Assembly (NCBI GenBank): GCA_005773095.1
Contig: SXHT01000285.1
Coordinates: 1-28,175, forward strand
Direction of reading: 5' to 3'
Origin: Planctomycetaceae bacterium
Lineage (GTDB): Bacteria; Planctomycetota; Planctomycetia; Pirellulales; PALSA-1355
Length of the DNA stretch: 28,175 nucleotides
The notes beneath the pieces were generated by a model that was not told where the DNA came from, searched no databases, and saw only the letters and a program-made list of their open reading frames with translations. Positions 25,140 through 28,175 of this stretch are shown piece after piece (the stretch's first letter is position 1; every line of letters begins with the position of its first letter). The translations under genes were made by a program, and so were the position numbers.

Positions 25140-26171
25140 TTAGGACGGAGTCAGCGCCGAGATCGTTTTATTGAACAACTTCGCCAGTTCCTTGATCGTG
25201 GCGGCAAGCTTTGCATATTGTTCCGGCAGCAATGCCTGGGGCCCATCGCTCATGGCTTGCTCGGGACAGTTGTGGACTTCGATATGTACCCCGTCTGCCC
25301 CGGCCGCGACGCCCGCCAAGGCGCAGGCGGGAATCAAGTCCGGTCGGCCAGTGGCATGGCTGGGGTCGACGATGATCGGCAGATGCGAAAGGCCTTTGGT
25401 CGTCGGCACGGCGGCCACATCGAACAAGTTGCGTGCGGAAGTGTCGAAACTCTTAATGCCCCGTTCGCAAAGCACCACGTTCGGGTTGCCTTGCGAAAGT
25501 ATGTACTCGGCACTCATCAGCAGATCGACCACCGTGGCACTCATCCCACGCTTTAACAGCACAGGCTTCTTCGTCCGGCCGACTTCCGTGAGCAGTGAAA
25601 AATTCTGCATGTTGCGAGCGCCGATCTGAATCATGTCGGCATAGCGCTCGACTAAATCCACATACCGCGGATCCATGACTTCGGTCACGACCGGCATGCC
25701 GTGCTTGTCACCCACGTCGCGGAGAATCTTGAGTCCTTCTTCGCCCATGCCCTGATACGCATAGGGACTGGTGCGCGGCTTGAACGCACCACCGCGCAGC
25801 AGATTGGCCCCGGCCGCCTTAATTGCTCCCGCAATCTGGTCGAGGCGCTCATGGCCTTCCACGGCACACGGTCCCGCGATCATTCCCAAATAGCCGCCAC
25901 CGATTTTCACTCCCGCCACATCGACGACACTTGACTCGGGATGGGCTTCTCGGCTGGCCAGTTTGTACGGCGGTAAAACGGGAATCACCTCGGCAACGCC
26001 GGGAATTGCACCCAGAGGAGCATCCTGCAGCCTGGCTTCATCGCCGATCACTCCGATGATCGTGCGATACGTGCCGCGGCTCAGGTGCGTGCGCAGACCC
26101 ATGTCTTCGATCCGTCGAATGACATGTTCGATTTGCTCGTCGCTCACGCCGGATTTGAGGATGATGATCAT
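25140..26171 (-). CDS. aroF: 3-deoxy-7-phosphoheptulonate synthase (DAHP synthase, type I-beta)
   Basis: 343 residues; first step of the shikimate pathway, condensing phosphoenolpyruvate and erythrose 4-phosphate. The N-terminal 70 or so residues (MIIILKSGVSDEQIEHVIRR and so on) form the ferredoxin-like regulatory domain seen in the Thermotoga-type enzyme, which gives feedback control. The barrel follows, with metal-ligand C102 in AGPCAVEG, GGAFKPRTSPYAYQGMG near 126-142, IGARNMQNF, LLKRGM, PSHATGR, and GVHIEVH near the end. It is 19 bp downstream of pheA, so the two aromatic-pathway genes are probably one operon. Confidence 0.95.
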   Translation of the reverse strand: MIIILKSGVSDEQIEHVIRRIEDMGLRTHLSRGTYRTIIGVIGDEARLQDAPLGAIPGVAEVIPVLPPYKLASREAHPESSVVDVAGVKIGGGYLGMIAGPCAVEGHERLDQIAGAIKAAGANLLRGGAFKPRTSPYAYQGMGEEGLKILRDVGDKHGMPVVTEVMDPRYVDLVERYADMIQIGARNMQNFSLLTEVGRTKKPVLLKRGMSATVVDLLMSAEYILSQGNPNVVLCERGIKSFDTSARNLFDVAAVPTTKGLSHLPIIVDPSHATGRPDLIPACALAGVAAGADGVHIEVHNCPEQAMSDGPQALLPEQYAKLAATIKELAKLFNKTISALTPS

Positions 26172-26190
26172 TGGGAATTGACCTGTTTTC

Positions 26191-27300
26191 TCACGCTACC
26201 GGTTGCATCTTCGCATAGCTGCCCAGGACTTCCAAACGCACGGATTTGCCGGACAACACCCGGATGGCTTTTTTGACGCGCGTGTCGGTTTCGTGCCCTT
26301 CCAACTCGACGAAGAATAGATATCCGCCTTCGGGCCGGGCAATGGGGAATGATTCAATCCAGGTCATATTAAGTTTGGCGCGCTTCAAGACCATGATCGC
26401 ATCCGCCAGACCGCCCGGTTTGTGGGGTACCTCAAACATCAAAGCGCACTTGTCGCTCCCCGTTTTTGCGCCCGTTTCGCCGCCGATTACCGCGAAACGC
26501 GTGGTGTTGCCCGCGACATCTTCAATCTCCGATGCCAATACGTCCAGACCATAGGTGACCCCCGCCTGAATGCTGGCAATCGCGGCAGCGCCCGGTTTGT
26601 CGCGGGCGATTTGAGCGGCCGTGGCAGTGCTCGTGACTTCAATCGCTCGCGCCGTGGGAAGGTGCCTGGCCAACCAGTTGCGGCATTGTGACAGCGCCTG
26701 CGGTTTGCTGTAGACTTCCTCCACCTTGGAACGGCTGCCGTGGCCAAGCAAGTTGTGGCGAATGCGAAGCTGCACCTCTCCGCAAATTCTGACGGGTACA
26801 CGGATGAACATCTCGAGCGTGTCGGCCACGCGGCCGTCCGTGCTGTTCTCCAGCGGCACGATGCCAAAATTTACCTGCTGCCGTCGAACCTCCTCGAAAA
26901 CCGCGCCGATCGTGCCAACCGGCACCAATTCCACGCTTTGCCCGAAGCGGTGAATGGCCGCCAGATGGCTGTAGGTATACTCGGGCCCCAGGTAGGCGAC
27001 GCGCAGCGCCGTTTCGACCGACCGCGATCCGGAAATCAACTCGCGAAATACGGCCCTGATGCAGCGTTCCTCAAGGGGGCCCTCGTTTGCACGGGTGACG
27101 CGCGCCAGCACTTCCTCCTCCCGGGTCGGTGAATAGCACTGCATGCCATGTTGGTTCTTAAGCTGCCCAATGTCGTGGGCAATCCGCGCCCGCTCATTCA
27201 TGAGCTTCAAGAGTTCGCGGTCAAGTCGGTCAATCTGTCCGCGTAGGCCGGCCAGCAATGGCCGGTCAGCAGGTTTCTTGGGCTTCTTTTCCGTGGCCAT
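26191..27300 (-). CDS. pheA: Chorismate mutase / prephenate dehydratase (P-protein)
   Basis: 369-residue bifunctional enzyme of phenylalanine synthesis. The chorismate mutase domain spans about residues 15-95 (GQIDRLDRELLKLMNERARI; KNQHGMQCYSPTREEEVL). The prephenate dehydratase domain spans about 100-275, with YLGPEYTYSH near 103, VPLENSTDGRV near 148, and NTTRFAVIG near 265 (the catalytic TRF). An ACT domain follows at about 285-369 for Phe feedback. Its regulatory motif is ESFP at 316-319, where most family members have ESRP. It is the first gene of the aroF-linked block, and the divergent 421-bp gap to dnaK probably holds its promoter. Confidence 0.95.
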   Translation of the reverse strand: MATEKKPKKPADRPLLAGLRGQIDRLDRELLKLMNERARIAHDIGQLKNQHGMQCYSPTREEEVLARVTRANEGPLEERCIRAVFRELISGSRSVETALRVAYLGPEYTYSHLAAIHRFGQSVELVPVGTIGAVFEEVRRQQVNFGIVPLENSTDGRVADTLEMFIRVPVRICGEVQLRIRHNLLGHGSRSKVEEVYSKPQALSQCRNWLARHLPTARAIEVTSTATAAQIARDKPGAAAIASIQAGVTYGLDVLASEIEDVAGNTTRFAVIGGETGAKTGSDKCALMFEVPHKPGGLADAIMVLKRAKLNMTWIESFPIARPEGGYLFFVELEGHETDTRVKKAIRVLSGKSVRLEVLGSYAKMQPVA

Positions 27301-27500
27301 CGGAGCGGTGGGGGAACGCGGAACTTGGAGCTCGGGACGCGGAACAGTCTTCTACATTCCTCGTGCCGCGTTGAAAGAGGCGCCGCTCGCAAACCGGGAG
27401 GTTACCCCGCGAAACGTGCCAACCAGCGTCGATAAGTGAAAACCCCTCTTGTACTTGGAGCGATTTTTGATGTCAAGGCACTGGATTCAACGGCGCGGAA

Positions 27501-27515
27501 CTGCCAGTTTGGCAG
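27501..27515. promoter_or_regulatory. CTGCCA-N3-TGGCAG dyad upstream of dnaK
   Basis: A perfect 6-bp inverted repeat with a 3-bp spacer, 206 bp before the dnaK start and 30 bp upstream of the possible -35. It has the size of an operator half-site pair, but I cannot name a regulator. The lack of CIRCE makes it a candidate heat-shock control site (inference). Confidence 0.4.
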
Positions 27516-27545
27516 ACTCGGATCGGGCCGACCTTGGCTGGGAGT

Positions 27546-27573
27546 TTGACGCGTCGCTGCAAATCTCTATGCT
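27546..27573 (+). promoter_or_regulatory. Possible sigma-70-type promoter for dnaK
   Basis: TTGACG (27546-27551) and TATGCT (27568-27573) are spaced 16 bp apart, close to a housekeeping-type -35/-10 pair (5 of 6 and 4 of 6 matches). It would give a leader of about 140 nt before the dnaK ATG. GC-rich planctomycete promoters are poorly defined, so confidence is low. Confidence 0.35.
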
Positions 27574-27721
27574 GCAATAGGTTGCGATGATTGCTTGGGT
27601 CCGTGCACAGGCGGCATGGCCTTTGCTTCCTCTGGTTTCCACGCATCGGAATCGCACCCCGCGGCTGCCACCGTGGTGCGCAATTCTCGCGCGCAAATCC
27701 ATTGAAAGGAGAACTAATTCC

Positions 27722-28175
27722 ATGTCCAAAGGCGAAAAGATCATTGGCATCGACCTGGGTACGACGAACTCGGTGGTCGCCGTGATGGAAGGCAAGGACG
27801 CCAAGGTCGTCCCCAATCAAGAGGGCAACCGGCTCACGCCGAGCGTGGTCGCGTTTACCGATAAGGGGGATGTGCTCGTTGGCGATCTCGCGCGCCGACA
27901 GGCCGTCACGAATCCCAAGAAAACCGTCTACTCGATCAAACGCTTCATGGGCCGGCGGCACAACGAAGTGGCGAGCGAAGAGAAGATGGTTCCCTACGAA
28001 GTGGTCGGCGGACCCAACGACTATGTCAAGGTGCGCGTCGGCGATAAAGAGAATACTCCTCCTGAGATCTCCGCGAAGATTTTGCGCAAGCTCAAAGAGG
28101 CCGCCGAAGCGTATCTGGGCCACAAGGTCAACAAGGCGGTGATCACCGTGCCCGCCTACTTTAACGATGCCCAAC
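27722..28175 (+). CDS. dnaK: Chaperone DnaK (Hsp70), 5' part
   Basis: Heat-shock chaperone that binds exposed hydrophobic segments and is driven by ATP. The first 151 residues are visible, all of the N-terminal ATPase domain. The Hsp70 signature GIDLGTTNSVVAV is at residues 9-21, followed by EGNRLTPSVVAFT, QAVTNPKKTVYSIKRFMGR, and the second signature region VITVPAYFNDAQ at the window edge. The start ATG at 27722 has AGGAG about 9 bp upstream. The gene runs out of the window, so its length, substrate-binding domain and any dnaJ or grpE neighbours cannot be seen. Confidence 0.97.
   Translation, partial: MSKGEKIIGIDLGTTNSVVAVMEGKDAKVVPNQEGNRLTPSVVAFTDKGDVLVGDLARRQAVTNPKKTVYSIKRFMGRRHNEVASEEKMVPYEVVGGPNDYVKVRVGDKENTPPEISAKILRKLKEAAEAYLGHKVNKAVITVPAYFNDAQ

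Larger units (their letters stand above)
27301..27721. promoter_or_regulatory. Divergent pheA/dnaK control region
   Basis: This 421-bp gap separates pheA (leftward) from dnaK (rightward). I see no gene in it. It holds a perfect dyad, CTGCCA-GTT-TGGCAG, at 27501-27515; a possible promoter (TTGACG at 27546, 16 bp, TATGCT at 27568); and AGGAG about 9 bp before the dnaK ATG. The HrcA-binding CIRCE element was looked for and not found. The pheA promoter was not resolved. Confidence 0.5.

Noticed and set aside
27301..27721. CIRCE element or sigma-54 promoter for dnaK
   Set aside because: Neither TTAGCACTC-N9-GAGTGCTAA nor a TGGCAC-N5-TTGC pair is present in the gap.

Overview
This window is a 28 kb piece of a GC-rich bacterial chromosome. 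The gene content points to a planctomycete, probably related to Pirellulales. The clues are an ExbB/ExbD pair followed by a membrane-anchored prenyltransferase/squalene-oxidase-repeat protein, a secreted ThuA-domain protein, several secreted proteins of unknown function, separate coaB and coaC genes, and many short GC-rich hairpin repeats between genes. This placement is inferred from gene content, not from a phylogeny. I saw no rRNA, tRNA, CRISPR array, phage or intact insertion sequence.

Layout. Bases 1-4036 (+): the 3' part of 6-phosphogluconate dehydrogenase (gnd); a short-chain dehydrogenase (SDR) interrupted by an in-frame TAA; a luciferase-like flavin monooxygenase; an alpha/beta hydrolase. 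Bases 4079-5884 (-): a second SDR, convergent with the hydrolase, and a secreted ThuA-like protein. Bases 6082-11911 (-): a four-gene envelope cluster, transcribed in the order TPR protein, ExbB, ExbD, prenyltransferase-repeat protein; the last two genes overlap. Bases 12068-14964 (-): a putative lipoprotein, a P-loop NTPase with two membrane helices inserted between its Walker motifs, and a small secreted protein. Bases 14965-15308 hold a remnant of an SMP-30/gluconolactonase gene. Bases 15309-17980 (-): an alpha/beta hydrolase, a zinc-type alcohol dehydrogenase and a hexulose-6-phosphate-synthase-like enzyme; the last two are 6 bp apart. Bases 18151-20415 (+): a large FdhF/YdeP-type molybdopterin oxidoreductase, divergent from the synthase.

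Bases 20445-27300 (-) are a housekeeping block: pheA, aroF, tpiA, secG, yicC, gmk, rpoZ, coaC, coaB in transcription order. It covers phenylalanine/aromatic synthesis, glycolysis, protein export, RNA and nucleotide metabolism, transcription and coenzyme A synthesis. gmk, rpoZ and coaC are separated by only 3 bp each. dnaK starts divergently at 27722 and runs off the window.

The points most worth a second look are: the clean nonsense codon in the first SDR; the ExbB/ExbD-coupled prenyltransferase-repeat protein, whose membrane anchor and long linker recall TonB; the KAP-like NTPase; an alcohol dehydrogenase that has lost its structural-zinc cysteines; 7-bp-periodic TTCGNNN arrays directly upstream of two genes; and several families of hairpin repeats at gene ends.
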